The notes beneath the pieces were generated by a model. That model had not been told where the DNA came from, did no database searches, and saw only the letters and a program-made list of their open reading frames with translations. A stretch of DNA of 47,073 nucleotides, from positions 1-47,073 of the forward strand of contig JADHLZ010000009.1 in NCBI GenBank assembly GCA_016780345.1. Reading direction: 5' to 3'. A program made the translations under genes and the position numbers. Positions 9,850 to 18,492 of the stretch are shown here, piece after piece; position 1 is the first letter of the stretch, and each line of letters starts with the position of its first letter. The stretch comes from Flavobacteriaceae bacterium. Its GTDB lineage: Bacteria; Bacteroidota; Bacteroidia; Flavobacteriales; Flavobacteriaceae.

Positions 9850-10290
9850 ATGTATCAAAAACAATACGAATTTATTGAAAAGTCTGTAAAAAAACTTTCT
9901 TTTGAGAAATCACTAAAATTTGTTTGTGATTATCTTCAAAAAAATATAAATGGATATGATTGGGTTGGTTTTTATTTTCATAACGAAGAAAGATTAATTT
10001 TAAAAACTTACACTGGTCTAAAAACTGATCATACAATTATTCCATTTGGTAAAGGAATATGCGGTCAAACTGCACAAAGTAATAATCCAATTATTGTAAA
10101 AGACGTTAATAAAGAAAATAATTACCTGTCATGTAATATCAATGTCAAATCTGAAATTGTTGTTCCCTTATTTAAAGATAAAAAAAACATCGGTCAAATA
10201 GATATTGACTCGAATACACTTAACAGATTCAATAATGAAGACTTAAATTTTTTAAAAAAAATAAATAGTTTATTATCAAAAAAAATTTGA
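9850..10290 (+). CDS. GAF-domain protein, free methionine-(R)-sulfoxide reductase-like
   Basis: A single GAF domain of 146 aa related to fRMsr (YebR/MsrC), which reduces free methionine-R-sulfoxide. Family motifs: DWVGFYF near 37-43, FGKGICGQ at 66-73, SEIVVPL at 101-107 and IGQIDIDS. By comparison with the E. coli enzyme from memory, Cys71 (GKGICG) and Cys95 (LSCN) match Cys94 and the catalytic Cys118. The position of Cys84, ten residues before Cys71, is His61. A resolving Cys is thus still available. The ATG follows the groEL terminator T run with no leader of its own, so expression must come from read-through or from a promoter inside groEL. Confidence 0.85.
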   Translation: MYQKQYEFIEKSVKKLSFEKSLKFVCDYLQKNINGYDWVGFYFHNEERLILKTYTGLKTDHTIIPFGKGICGQTAQSNNPIIVKDVNKENNYLSCNINVKSEIVVPLFKDKKNIGQIDIDSNTLNRFNNEDLNFLKKINSLLSKKI

Positions 10291-10360
10291 AAATTCTTTT
10301 ATATTGTTAACAGTTATTTTTTAAAATAAACTAAATTTATAGATTACTTTTCCCAAAAAA

Positions 10361-11878
10361 ATGCTAAAAATAAAATCCGCTTTAATTTCTGTTTTCGACA
10401 AAAACGGATTAGAACCAATAGTAAAAAAACTTCAAGATTTAAATGTAAAAATATACTCTACAGGTGGTACTGAAGTTTATTTAAAACAATTAGGTGTCTC
10501 TGTGATTAAAGTTGAAGATATTACAGGATATCCATCAATTTTAGGTGGAAGAGTTAAAACTCTTCATCCAAAAGTTTTTGGAGGTATTTTAAATAGAAGC
10601 GGAAACAAAGATGATATAAATGATTTAGAGAACTATTCAATTCCTAAAATTGATTTGGTGATAGTTGATTTATATCCATTTGAGAAAACTTTAAAATCTG
10701 GTGAAAGTGAACAAAATATAATTGAAAAAATTGACATCGGAGGAATCTCTTTAATTAGAGCTGCTGCAAAAAACTTTAAAGACATTGTCTGTATTTCAAC
10801 AAAAAAGGACTATTCTAATTTTTTAAAAATTTTAAATAAAAACGACGGAAGAACAGATTTAGAAACTAGAAAAAAATTTGCCACTAATGCATTTAATATT
10901 TCTTCTCACTATGACACTGCTATATTTAACTATTTCAATAATGACAACGATGTTTTTAAAAAAAGTTTTAAAAGTGGAAAACAATTAAGATATGGTGAAA
11001 ATCCCCACCAAAAAGGCACTTTCTTTGGGGACTTTGATGAAATATTTATACAACTAAATGGCAAGGAACTTTCTTACAATAATCTTTTAGATGTTGACTC
11101 AGCTGTTAATTTAATGTCAGAATTCGTAAATAATAATCCAACTTTTGCTATACTTAAACATAATAATGCATGTGGATTAGCATCTAGAAACTCACTGCTT
11201 GAAGCCTATAAAGACGCCTTAGCAGGAGATCCAATATCAGCTTTTGGAGGAGTTTTAATTTCAAATAAAGAAATTGATTTTCAAACTGCTGAAGAGATTA
11301 ATAAATTATTCTGCGAGGTTGTAATTGCTCCTGGATTTGAAGATTCCGGGCTTGAATTATTAAAATCTAAAAAGAACAGAATAATTTTAGAGCTTAAAAA
11401 CTATAGTTTAAGTGATGATCATATCAGAACATGTTTAAACGGAATATTAAAACAGGACAAAGATAATATTACAGATTCTAAGTCAACTTTTAAAACTTGC
11501 ACTTTTAAATCTCCTACTAAATCAGAAATAGATGATTTAGTTTTTGCATCTAAAATTTGCAAACACACCAAATCAAACACAATAGTCTTAGTAAAAAACT
11601 TACAACTTACGGGTTCAGGAACAGGGCAAACTTCAAGAGTTGATGCTTTAAAACAAGCTATAGAAAAATCAAATAACTTCAAATTTGATTTGAATGGTTC
11701 TGTTATGGCTAGTGATGCTTTTTTCCCATTTCCTGATTGCGTTAAAATTGCACATGAACAGGGAATTTCTTCGATTATTCAGCCTGGAGGATCTATAAAA
11801 GATATTTTATCGATAGAATACTGTAATCAAAACAATATTTCTATGGTTTTGACTGGTATTCGTCATTTTAAACATTAA
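10361..11878 (+). CDS. purH: Bifunctional AICAR transformylase / IMP cyclohydrolase
   Basis: Catalyses the last two steps of de novo purine synthesis, formylation of AICAR and ring closure to IMP. The N-terminal MGS-like cyclohydrolase domain (about 1-190) shows STGGTEVYLKQLG, ILGGRVKTLHPKVFGGIL and IDIGGISLIRAAAKN. The AICAR transformylase domain follows, with LRYGENPHQKG, the catalytic Lys-His of LKHNNACGLA and TGSGTGQTSRVDA. At 505 aa it is full length. A 70-base gap before the gene holds no perfect TAnnTTTG box. mreB begins 30 bases after the stop, an arrangement common in flavobacteria that suggests some co-transcription. Confidence 0.97.
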   Translation: MLKIKSALISVFDKNGLEPIVKKLQDLNVKIYSTGGTEVYLKQLGVSVIKVEDITGYPSILGGRVKTLHPKVFGGILNRSGNKDDINDLENYSIPKIDLVIVDLYPFEKTLKSGESEQNIIEKIDIGGISLIRAAAKNFKDIVCISTKKDYSNFLKILNKNDGRTDLETRKKFATNAFNISSHYDTAIFNYFNNDNDVFKKSFKSGKQLRYGENPHQKGTFFGDFDEIFIQLNGKELSYNNLLDVDSAVNLMSEFVNNNPTFAILKHNNACGLASRNSLLEAYKDALAGDPISAFGGVLISNKEIDFQTAEEINKLFCEVVIAPGFEDSGLELLKSKKNRIILELKNYSLSDDHIRTCLNGILKQDKDNITDSKSTFKTCTFKSPTKSEIDDLVFASKICKHTKSNTIVLVKNLQLTGSGTGQTSRVDALKQAIEKSNNFKFDLNGSVMASDAFFPFPDCVKIAHEQGISSIIQPGGSIKDILSIEYCNQNNISMVLTGIRHFKH

Positions 11879-11908
11879 TTTTAGTAACTTGTTATATACA
11901 TTTTAATT

Positions 11909-12937
11909 ATGGCTTTTTTTGATTTTTGGACCGAATCTATAGCAATTGATTTAGGTACTGCAAATACCTTGATAATCCACAACGATAAAGTTGTAGTAGA
12001 TAGTCCCTCTATTGTAGCAATTGATAAAAAAACAGAAAAAATAATTGCTGTTGGAAGTGAAGCGAGCTTAATGCAAGGAAAAACTCATGAAAATATTAAA
12101 ACCATTAGACCTTTAAAGGATGGAGTAATTGCGGATTTTAATGCCTCAGAACAAATGATAAGTACACTTATTAAAAGTATACCATCACTTAAAAAAAGAT
12201 TTTTTACTCCTGCTTTAAAAATGGTTATCTGTATTCCCTCAGGAATCACTGAAGTTGAAATGCGAGCTGTTAGAGAGTCAGCTGAAAGAGTTAATGGTAA
12301 AGAAGTTTATTTAATTCATGAACCAATGGCTGCTGCTATTGGAATAGGTGTTGATATTATGCAACCTAAAGGTAATATGATTGTTGATATTGGAGGAGGC
12401 ACAACTGAAATAGCTGTTATTGCATTATCTGGAATTGTTTGTGACAAATCTGTAAAAGTTGCAGGAGATGTATTTACAGGTGATATTATTTATTATATGA
12501 GAACTCAACATAATCTTTATATTGGAGAGAGAACAGCTGAAAATATTAAAATTACCATAGGATCATGCTCTGAAGAATTAGAAAGCCCACCAGATGATAT
12601 GTCAGTTCAAGGAAGAGACTTGCTAACAGGTAAACCTAAAGAAATTGTAATTTCATACAGAGAAATAGCTAAAGCATTAGATAAATCAATTGTAAGAATT
12701 GAAGATTCTGTTATGGAAACATTATCAGAGACTCCTCCAGAATTAGCTGCTGATATATATAATACTGGTATTTACTTAGCAGGTGGAGGATCAATGCTAA
12801 GAGGACTCGATAAAAGACTATCTAAAAAAACTGACCTTCCAGTATTTATTGCTGAAGACCCCCTAAGAGCAGTCGTAAGAGGAACTGGAATTGCACTCAA
12901 AAACATTGAAAGATATAAAAGTGTTTTAGTGAAATAG
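11909..12937 (+). CDS. mreB: Rod shape-determining protein MreB
   Basis: The actin-like cytoskeletal filament that directs lateral wall synthesis. It has phosphate-1 motif IAIDLGTANTLI (about residues 12-23), HEPMAAAIGIG, phosphate-2 VDIGGGTTEIAVI and adenosine motif LAGGGSMLRG. At 342 aa it is full length. It opens the mre operon, whose members overlap or nearly touch, ending at rodA. The presence of the full set implies a rod-shaped cell. Confidence 0.98.
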   Translation: MAFFDFWTESIAIDLGTANTLIIHNDKVVVDSPSIVAIDKKTEKIIAVGSEASLMQGKTHENIKTIRPLKDGVIADFNASEQMISTLIKSIPSLKKRFFTPALKMVICIPSGITEVEMRAVRESAERVNGKEVYLIHEPMAAAIGIGVDIMQPKGNMIVDIGGGTTEIAVIALSGIVCDKSVKVAGDVFTGDIIYYMRTQHNLYIGERTAENIKITIGSCSEELESPPDDMSVQGRDLLTGKPKEIVISYREIAKALDKSIVRIEDSVMETLSETPPELAADIYNTGIYLAGGGSMLRGLDKRLSKKTDLPVFIAEDPLRAVVRGTGIALKNIERYKSVLVK

Positions 12938-12944
12938 ACTAGTT

Positions 12945-13811
12945 ATGCAACAAATGATTGATTTCATAATTAGGAAAAAAGATGTTCTAGTTTATTTTGT
13001 TTTATTGTTCTTTTCAATTGCTATTTTATTAAACTCTAATTATTTTCATAAATCTAAAATTATACTGATTGCAAATAATATTTCAAATTTCACTACTGAA
13101 AGGTTTATGTTGTTTAATGAATTTTTTGATTTAAAAAATATCAACAAAAAACTTATAGCAGAAAACTTAAATCTTAAAAATGAACTTGAAAAAATAAAAA
13201 GCAAACCTTTTTTTGATACAATTTCAAGCGCAAACTTTTCATATCAAAATGCAAAAATTATTTCTAATAACTTATCGTCATTTAAAAACAATTTGGTAAT
13301 TGACAAAGGCATAAAAGATGGGTTATCGAGAGAAATGGGGGTGATTAATAAAGACGGAGTTGTTGGAATAATTACTAACATCTCAAGTAATTATTCTTAT
13401 GTAATGTCAATTTTGAATATTGACTCAAAAATTAATGCAAAAGTTAAAAGAACTAATCACTTCGGAACTCTACAATGGAATGGATTAAATACAAATTATG
13501 TTCAATTAATAGATATTTCAGAGACAGCAAATATAAAAGTTGGTGATTCTATAGTTACAGGTGGTATGTCTTTGATTTTCCCTGAAGGTATTGATATCGG
13601 AATTATATCAAAAATTGATCAGTTTAAAATCAATTCCATTGATAAAAATTTTACTAATAAAAAAAATAACAAACTTATAGAAATTGAATCCGCAGAAAAT
13701 TATTTTGACATCGAAATTAAATTACATGCAGATATGAGTAATTTAAAAAATGTTTATGTTATTGAAAGCTTAAACATAAAAGAATTTAAAGAAGTTCAGA
13801 AAAATGATTAG
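12945..13811 (+). CDS. mreC: Rod shape-determining protein MreC
   Basis: Bitopic inner-membrane protein that links MreB to PBP2 in the elongasome. It has one N-terminal membrane helix (about residues 13-29), then a periplasmic coiled coil (about 60-85, KNINKKLIAENLNLKNELEKI). The beta-barrel MreC domain follows with LVIDKGIKDGLSREMGVIN and VGDSIVTGGMSLIFPEGIDIG. It starts 7 bases after mreB. A second ATG three codons downstream is an equally possible start. The end overlaps mreD by 8 bases. Confidence 0.93.
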   Translation: MQQMIDFIIRKKDVLVYFVLLFFSIAILLNSNYFHKSKIILIANNISNFTTERFMLFNEFFDLKNINKKLIAENLNLKNELEKIKSKPFFDTISSANFSYQNAKIISNNLSSFKNNLVIDKGIKDGLSREMGVINKDGVVGIITNISSNYSYVMSILNIDSKINAKVKRTNHFGTLQWNGLNTNYVQLIDISETANIKVGDSIVTGGMSLIFPEGIDIGIISKIDQFKINSIDKNFTNKKNNKLIEIESAENYFDIEIKLHADMSNLKNVYVIESLNIKEFKEVQKND

Positions 13812-14325
13812 CGTCTATTTTTTAATTTTAAAAAGGTTTGTACTCTTAACTTTATTACAAGGCTTATTATTTAATAGCTTCGATTTATTTGGATCATATG
13901 ATCCATACATTGCACTTGTGTTTATATTAACATTTCCAACAAAAATTAATAGGGTAACATTTTTAATTATAAGTTTTTGCTTTGGATTTTGCTTGGATTT
14001 GTTTACAAATTCTTTAGGAATTAATGCAGCTGCTTGTATTACTGCGGCATTTTTTAGACCATATATTTTAAATTTTGTTTTTGGTTTTTTTTACGATCCT
14101 CATGGTGTAAAAATTTTAAAAAATTATGTTTCAGAATCAACTTTATATCAACAAACATTGTATGTATTATCCATAGTATTTATTCATCATTTCACCATGT
14201 TTTTCTTAGAAGCATTCAGTTTTGATTTCACTTTGCTTATTCTATATAAAACCTTTGTCAATTCTATACTTTCTCTTATTTTTTGTATAACTCTAATTTC
14301 TATTATGATTAATAATGAAAAATAA
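13804..14325 (+). CDS. mreD: Rod shape-determining protein MreD
   Basis: Integral membrane partner of MreC, 173 aa with about five hydrophobic helices. The start (LILKRFVLLTLLQGLLFN) and the GFCLDLFTNSLGINAAA segment are typical of Bacteroidota MreD. Sequence conservation in this family is low, so position between mreC and mrdA is a large part of the call. It overlaps mreC by 8 bases and mrdA by 11. Confidence 0.9.
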   Translation: MISVYFLILKRFVLLTLLQGLLFNSFDLFGSYDPYIALVFILTFPTKINRVTFLIISFCFGFCLDLFTNSLGINAAACITAAFFRPYILNFVFGFFYDPHGVKILKNYVSESTLYQQTLYVLSIVFIHHFTMFFLEAFSFDFTLLILYKTFVNSILSLIFCITLISIMINNEK

Positions 14326-16177
14326 ATTATTACCATTCTTAATAATAATATCATCATTAATTTTCATTACACGTCTTTTTTGGATACAAATTATTAATAT
14401 TAAAGACGTAAATCTTTCAAATAAAAACTCTGTTGAAAAGGTTTACATTTATCCAGAAAGAGGTTACATTTTTGATAGAGAAAATAAATTAATTGTTGGG
14501 AATGATCCATTTTATGATTTAATGATAGTCCCATCTCAAATCAATTTAATTGACACTCTTGAATTCTGTACAATGTTAAAAATTGATAAAAAAGTTTTAT
14601 TAGATAAATTAAAAAAAGCAAAAAATTATTCAACAATAAAACCATCTGTTTTTTTATCTCAAATATCAAAAAAAGATTATGCTTTAATTCAAGAAAAATT
14701 ATGGAAATACAAAGGTTTTTCTGTAAGAAAAAAATCAAATAGAAATTATATTTTGAATTCTGCATCAAATATTTTAGGATACATAAGTGAGGTAAATGAT
14801 TATGAAGTCAATGATAATAGTTATTATGAATCTGGAGAATTAATTGGAAGACAAGGCATAGAAAAATCATACGAAAACAAATTAAGGGGAACTAAAGGGG
14901 TTAGCTATTTTCAAAAAGATAATTTCAATAGAATTACAGGTCCTTATAAGGAAGGTATATACGACACACTCTTTCAAAAAGCTAAAAACATTACGCTTAC
15001 AATTGATTTCAATTTACAAGTTTATGGAGACTCATTAATGGCAAATAAATTTGGTAGTATAATAGCTATTGAACCTGAAAGCGGTGAAATTTTGTCTTTA
15101 GTAAATGCTCCAAGTTTTGATCCAAATCTTTTAATTGGTAGAGATAGATCTAAAAACTATCTCAAATTAAAAAACGATACAATTGGTAAACCTTTATTTG
15201 ACAGAGGCTTACAAGGGATGTACCCCCCTGGTTCGACATTTAAATTAATAAATGGACTAATAGCTCTTGAAGAAAATGTAATAAATCCTCAAACTAAAAT
15301 TGCTTGTAATGAGGGACATTTTTATTCTAAAAACAGATTCATGAAATGCCACTGTAAAGCAGGAACAATAAATGATTTAAATTCTGCAATATATACTTCT
15401 TGTAATACTTATTTTGCCACCATTTATAAAGAAACTTTAGAAAAATTTAATAATTCAAATATTGGAATAAACAAATGGAATGAACATGTTATTAAATTTG
15501 GGCTTGGAAACTATTTAGGCTATGATCATCCTTTGGGACAACCAGGATTAATTCCAGATTCAAAATATTATGATATATGGTATCCAAAGAATCAATGGAG
15601 AGCTGTTACTACTATTTCGAATGGAATTGGTCAAGGAGAAATTCTTACAACCCCAATTCAACTTGCAAATATTGCAGCAACCATTGCTAACAGAGGATGG
15701 TATATAACACCTCATTTTGTAAAAAAAATAACCAACGATTCAATTGAATTAAAATATCGACAAAAAAAACACACCACTATAAAGAAAAAACATTATGAAG
15801 ATATTATTCAAGGAATGTATGATGTAATTGAAAAAGGAACTGCTCAAAACTCAAAAATAAAAGACATCAAAATTGTCGGAAAAACTGGAACTGCAGAAAA
15901 TTTTATTAAAATTAATGGCAATCGCAAACAACTAACTGATCATTCTATTTTCATAGGATTTGCTCCGAAAGATAATCCTAAAATAGCAATTGCTGTTTTT
16001 ATTGAAAATGGATATTGGGGAACAAGATGGGCTGCACCCATAGCAAGTCTCATGATAGAAAAATATTTAAACAAAAAAATTGAGAGAAAATATCTTGAAA
16101 AATATATTTTGAATGGAAATTTAATGGAAGAATATTTAAAACCCTACTCCAAAACAAACTTTAAAATCAATGAATAA
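14315..16177 (+). CDS. mrdA: Penicillin-binding protein 2 (elongasome transpeptidase)
   Basis: Monofunctional class B PBP that cross-links new peptidoglycan along the side wall, working with RodA. It has one N-terminal membrane helix (about 5-24), a dimerisation domain with ERGYIFDRENKLIV, then the transpeptidase domain. The active-site serine lies in PPGSTFK (SxxK), the second motif is SCN in IYTSCNTYF and the third is KTG in IVGKTGTAEN. All three catalytic motifs are present, so the enzyme should be active and beta-lactam sensitive. At 620 aa it has the usual length. It overlaps rodA by 8 bases. Confidence 0.97.
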   Translation: MKNKLLPFLIIISSLIFITRLFWIQIINIKDVNLSNKNSVEKVYIYPERGYIFDRENKLIVGNDPFYDLMIVPSQINLIDTLEFCTMLKIDKKVLLDKLKKAKNYSTIKPSVFLSQISKKDYALIQEKLWKYKGFSVRKKSNRNYILNSASNILGYISEVNDYEVNDNSYYESGELIGRQGIEKSYENKLRGTKGVSYFQKDNFNRITGPYKEGIYDTLFQKAKNITLTIDFNLQVYGDSLMANKFGSIIAIEPESGEILSLVNAPSFDPNLLIGRDRSKNYLKLKNDTIGKPLFDRGLQGMYPPGSTFKLINGLIALEENVINPQTKIACNEGHFYSKNRFMKCHCKAGTINDLNSAIYTSCNTYFATIYKETLEKFNNSNIGINKWNEHVIKFGLGNYLGYDHPLGQPGLIPDSKYYDIWYPKNQWRAVTTISNGIGQGEILTTPIQLANIAATIANRGWYITPHFVKKITNDSIELKYRQKKHTTIKKKHYEDIIQGMYDVIEKGTAQNSKIKDIKIVGKTGTAENFIKINGNRKQLTDHSIFIGFAPKDNPKIAIAVFIENGYWGTRWAAPIASLMIEKYLNKKIERKYLEKYILNGNLMEEYLKPYSKTNFKINE

Positions 16178-17423
16178 TGATATAAATATTAAAAAAATTG
16201 ATTGGACAAGCTTAGTCATAATATTTGTTCTAATCCTATTGGGTCTTGGTAATATCTATTCATCCTCTCAAGCTTATTTATTAGACTCAATATTTATAAT
16301 AAATTCTTTTTCAAAACAATTGCTTTTTGTATTTGCTTCAATTATTATTTTTTTATTTATTCAAATTCTACCTTACAGTTTTTTTACAAAATATTCAAGT
16401 ATATTATACCTTTTATCAGTCATCTCTTTAATAGGTTTATTTGTTTTTGGAAGAGAAATAAATGGCTCTCTTTCTTGGTATCAATTTGGTGGATTCAGTT
16501 TTCAACCAAGTGAATTTACAAAACCTTTAACAGCATTAGCATTAGCAAAATATTTAAGTGACATAAATTCAAATATTAAAACTATAAAAACTCAATTTTA
16601 TTCTTTTCTAATTATTTTTATTCCAATTATTTTAATTATTCTTCAACCAGATCCTGGAACAATAATTGTTTTTTTAAGTTTTTTTTTAGTTTTTTATAAA
16701 ATTGGTCTACCTTCTATTTACATGAATTTTTTCATTGGATTTATAATTTTATTCTTTGCAACTATTTTATTATCACCAAATTATGTTATGATTTTTCTAG
16801 CTGCATTAACATTATTTCTATTATATATTTTTAAAAAAAAATATCACAACATTAAAAAAATACTTATTTACTTAACAGTATTCTCTCTATTTGTTTATTC
16901 TGTGGATTTCATATTTAATAATGTTTTTGAGCAGAGACACAGAGACAGATTTAATATTGTAATGGGTTTAAAGGAAGATTATAAAGGGTCAGGATACAAT
17001 ACTAATCAGTCTAGAATAGCTTTTGCTTCAGGTGGAATGTTTGGAGAAGGATTTTTAAAAGGGTCTCAAACTAGAGGAAATTTTGTGCCCGAACAACATA
17101 CTGATTATATTTTTTCAACAGTTGGAGAAGAATGGGGGTTTCTTGGTGCATCTTCGATAATAATTCTTTTTACAATTTTAATGCTTAGAATATCTAAAAG
17201 AGCAGAATTACAAAGAAATTTATTTAGTAAAATATATTCTTATTCTACTGTAACGATAATTTTTACACATTTTTTTATAAACATAGGAATGGTAATAGGA
17301 TTGGTTCCAACAATTGGTATCCCATTACCTTTTTTGAGTTATGGAGGATCAAGTTTAATGGCTTTTGTTTTACTTTTTTCAATTTACGTAAAGCTTGATT
17401 CTCAAAGAACTAGTAAATGGTAA
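16170..17423 (+). CDS. rodA: Peptidoglycan glycosyltransferase RodA
   Basis: SEDS-family polytopic membrane enzyme that polymerises lipid II for lateral wall growth. About ten hydrophobic segments are seen over 417 aa. Conserved SEDS signatures include SWYQFGGFSFQPSEFTKP, LQPDPGTIIVF, RIAFASGGMFGEGFLKG, FVPEQHTDYIFSTVGEEWGF and the terminal IGIPLPFLSYGGSSL. It closes the mre operon. Only one base separates its stop from the stop of the convergent oppC-type gene, so no terminator fits between them. Confidence 0.97.
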   Translation: MNNDINIKKIDWTSLVIIFVLILLGLGNIYSSSQAYLLDSIFIINSFSKQLLFVFASIIIFLFIQILPYSFFTKYSSILYLLSVISLIGLFVFGREINGSLSWYQFGGFSFQPSEFTKPLTALALAKYLSDINSNIKTIKTQFYSFLIIFIPIILIILQPDPGTIIVFLSFFLVFYKIGLPSIYMNFFIGFIILFFATILLSPNYVMIFLAALTLFLLYIFKKKYHNIKKILIYLTVFSLFVYSVDFIFNNVFEQRHRDRFNIVMGLKEDYKGSGYNTNQSRIAFASGGMFGEGFLKGSQTRGNFVPEQHTDYIFSTVGEEWGFLGASSIIILFTILMLRISKRAELQRNLFSKIYSYSTVTIIFTHFFINIGMVIGLVPTIGIPLPFLSYGGSSLMAFVLLFSIYVKLDSQRTSKW

Positions 17424-17424
17424 G

Positions 17425-18492
17425 TTAGCGTGACTTAAAATAACTTTCCAAGTTGTTTCCTAAAAACATAAAACTTGTTACCAATAACATTATTGCTAAA
17501 CCTGGAATTATTGCTAGATACTCTTTTCCTAAAATTATATACTGGTAATTATCTTTTATCATTGATCCCCAGCTTGGCATTGGAGGCTGAGTTCCAATTC
17601 CAAGAAAACTCAAGCCACTTTCAATTAAGATTGCAGAGGCAAAATTTGCAGCTGAAATTATTAAAACTGGACCAATAATATTGGGCAATAAATGATTGTA
17701 AAAAATTCTAAAATCAGAAAATCCTAATACTTTTGTAGCTGTAATATAATCTTTATTTTTTTCTGAAATAACTTGTCCCCTAACGACTCTTGCTACTTCA
17801 ACCCACATAGTTAATCCCACTGCTACATATACTTGCCAAAATCCTTTTCCAAGAGCTAAAGAAAAAGCAATAACTAAAAGCAACGTTGGAATTGACCAAA
17901 AAATATTTATAATCATCATCAAAATCTTATCAATCATTCCGCCATAAAATCCACTTATTAATCCTACAGAAATACCAATTAAAAGGGAAATTAATACAGC
18001 AATAACGCCGATTGAAATTGAAACTCTAGTTCCTAAAATTATTCGACTAAATACATCTCTTCCAAAGTTGTCGGTTCCAAAAATATATTTACGTGTTTTT
18101 ATATATTTAGTTTCAATTGTTTTTTCAGATTCAGTATAAAATTTATTGTATTCAATAATCTCTTTTTCATTATCATATAAACCTAAATATTCTATACCCT
18201 TTTCAGTAAAACAATAGCTAGAAATTAAAATCTCCTCATCTGGATATTTGTCTCCAAAAAACATTCTACTTAAGAAATTTTGTTTACTAGAATTTTTGTT
18301 GGGTATTAAAATAAATTTTGCTGAGAAACCTGGTTCCTTTGAGTTTATCTCAAGATGCATTTGATTTGAAAATCTTGAGGAATCAGGAATAAAAAAATAT
18401 GAAAAAATTGAAATTAAAACACAAATAAAAATAAATCCAATACTTAAAATAATTCCAAAATCATTTAATGATTTATCTTTTGTAAGTTTCAT
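17425..18492 (-). CDS. ABC transporter permease, OppC/DppC family
   Basis: Inner-membrane permease of a peptide- or nickel-type ABC importer. One N-terminal helix (about 13-34) is followed by a soluble insert of roughly 85 residues. The family signature YIFGTDNFGRDVFSRI then precedes five further helices. The EAA coupling loop reads ITATKVLGFSDFRIFYNHLLPN, and SGLSFLGIGTQPPMPSWG is also diagnostic. No OppB, binding protein or ATPase lies nearby, so its partners must be encoded elsewhere. Its ATG shares one base with the prc stop (TGATG), indicating translational coupling to the protease gene. The substrate cannot be told from the sequence. Confidence 0.9.
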   Translation of the reverse strand: MKLTKDKSLNDFGIILSIGFIFICVLISIFSYFFIPDSSRFSNQMHLEINSKEPGFSAKFILIPNKNSSKQNFLSRMFFGDKYPDEEILISSYCFTEKGIEYLGLYDNEKEIIEYNKFYTESEKTIETKYIKTRKYIFGTDNFGRDVFSRIILGTRVSISIGVIAVLISLLIGISVGLISGFYGGMIDKILMMIINIFWSIPTLLLVIAFSLALGKGFWQVYVAVGLTMWVEVARVVRGQVISEKNKDYITATKVLGFSDFRIFYNHLLPNIIGPVLIISAANFASAILIESGLSFLGIGTQPPMPSWGSMIKDNYQYIILGKEYLAIIPGLAIMLLVTSFMFLGNNLESYFKSR

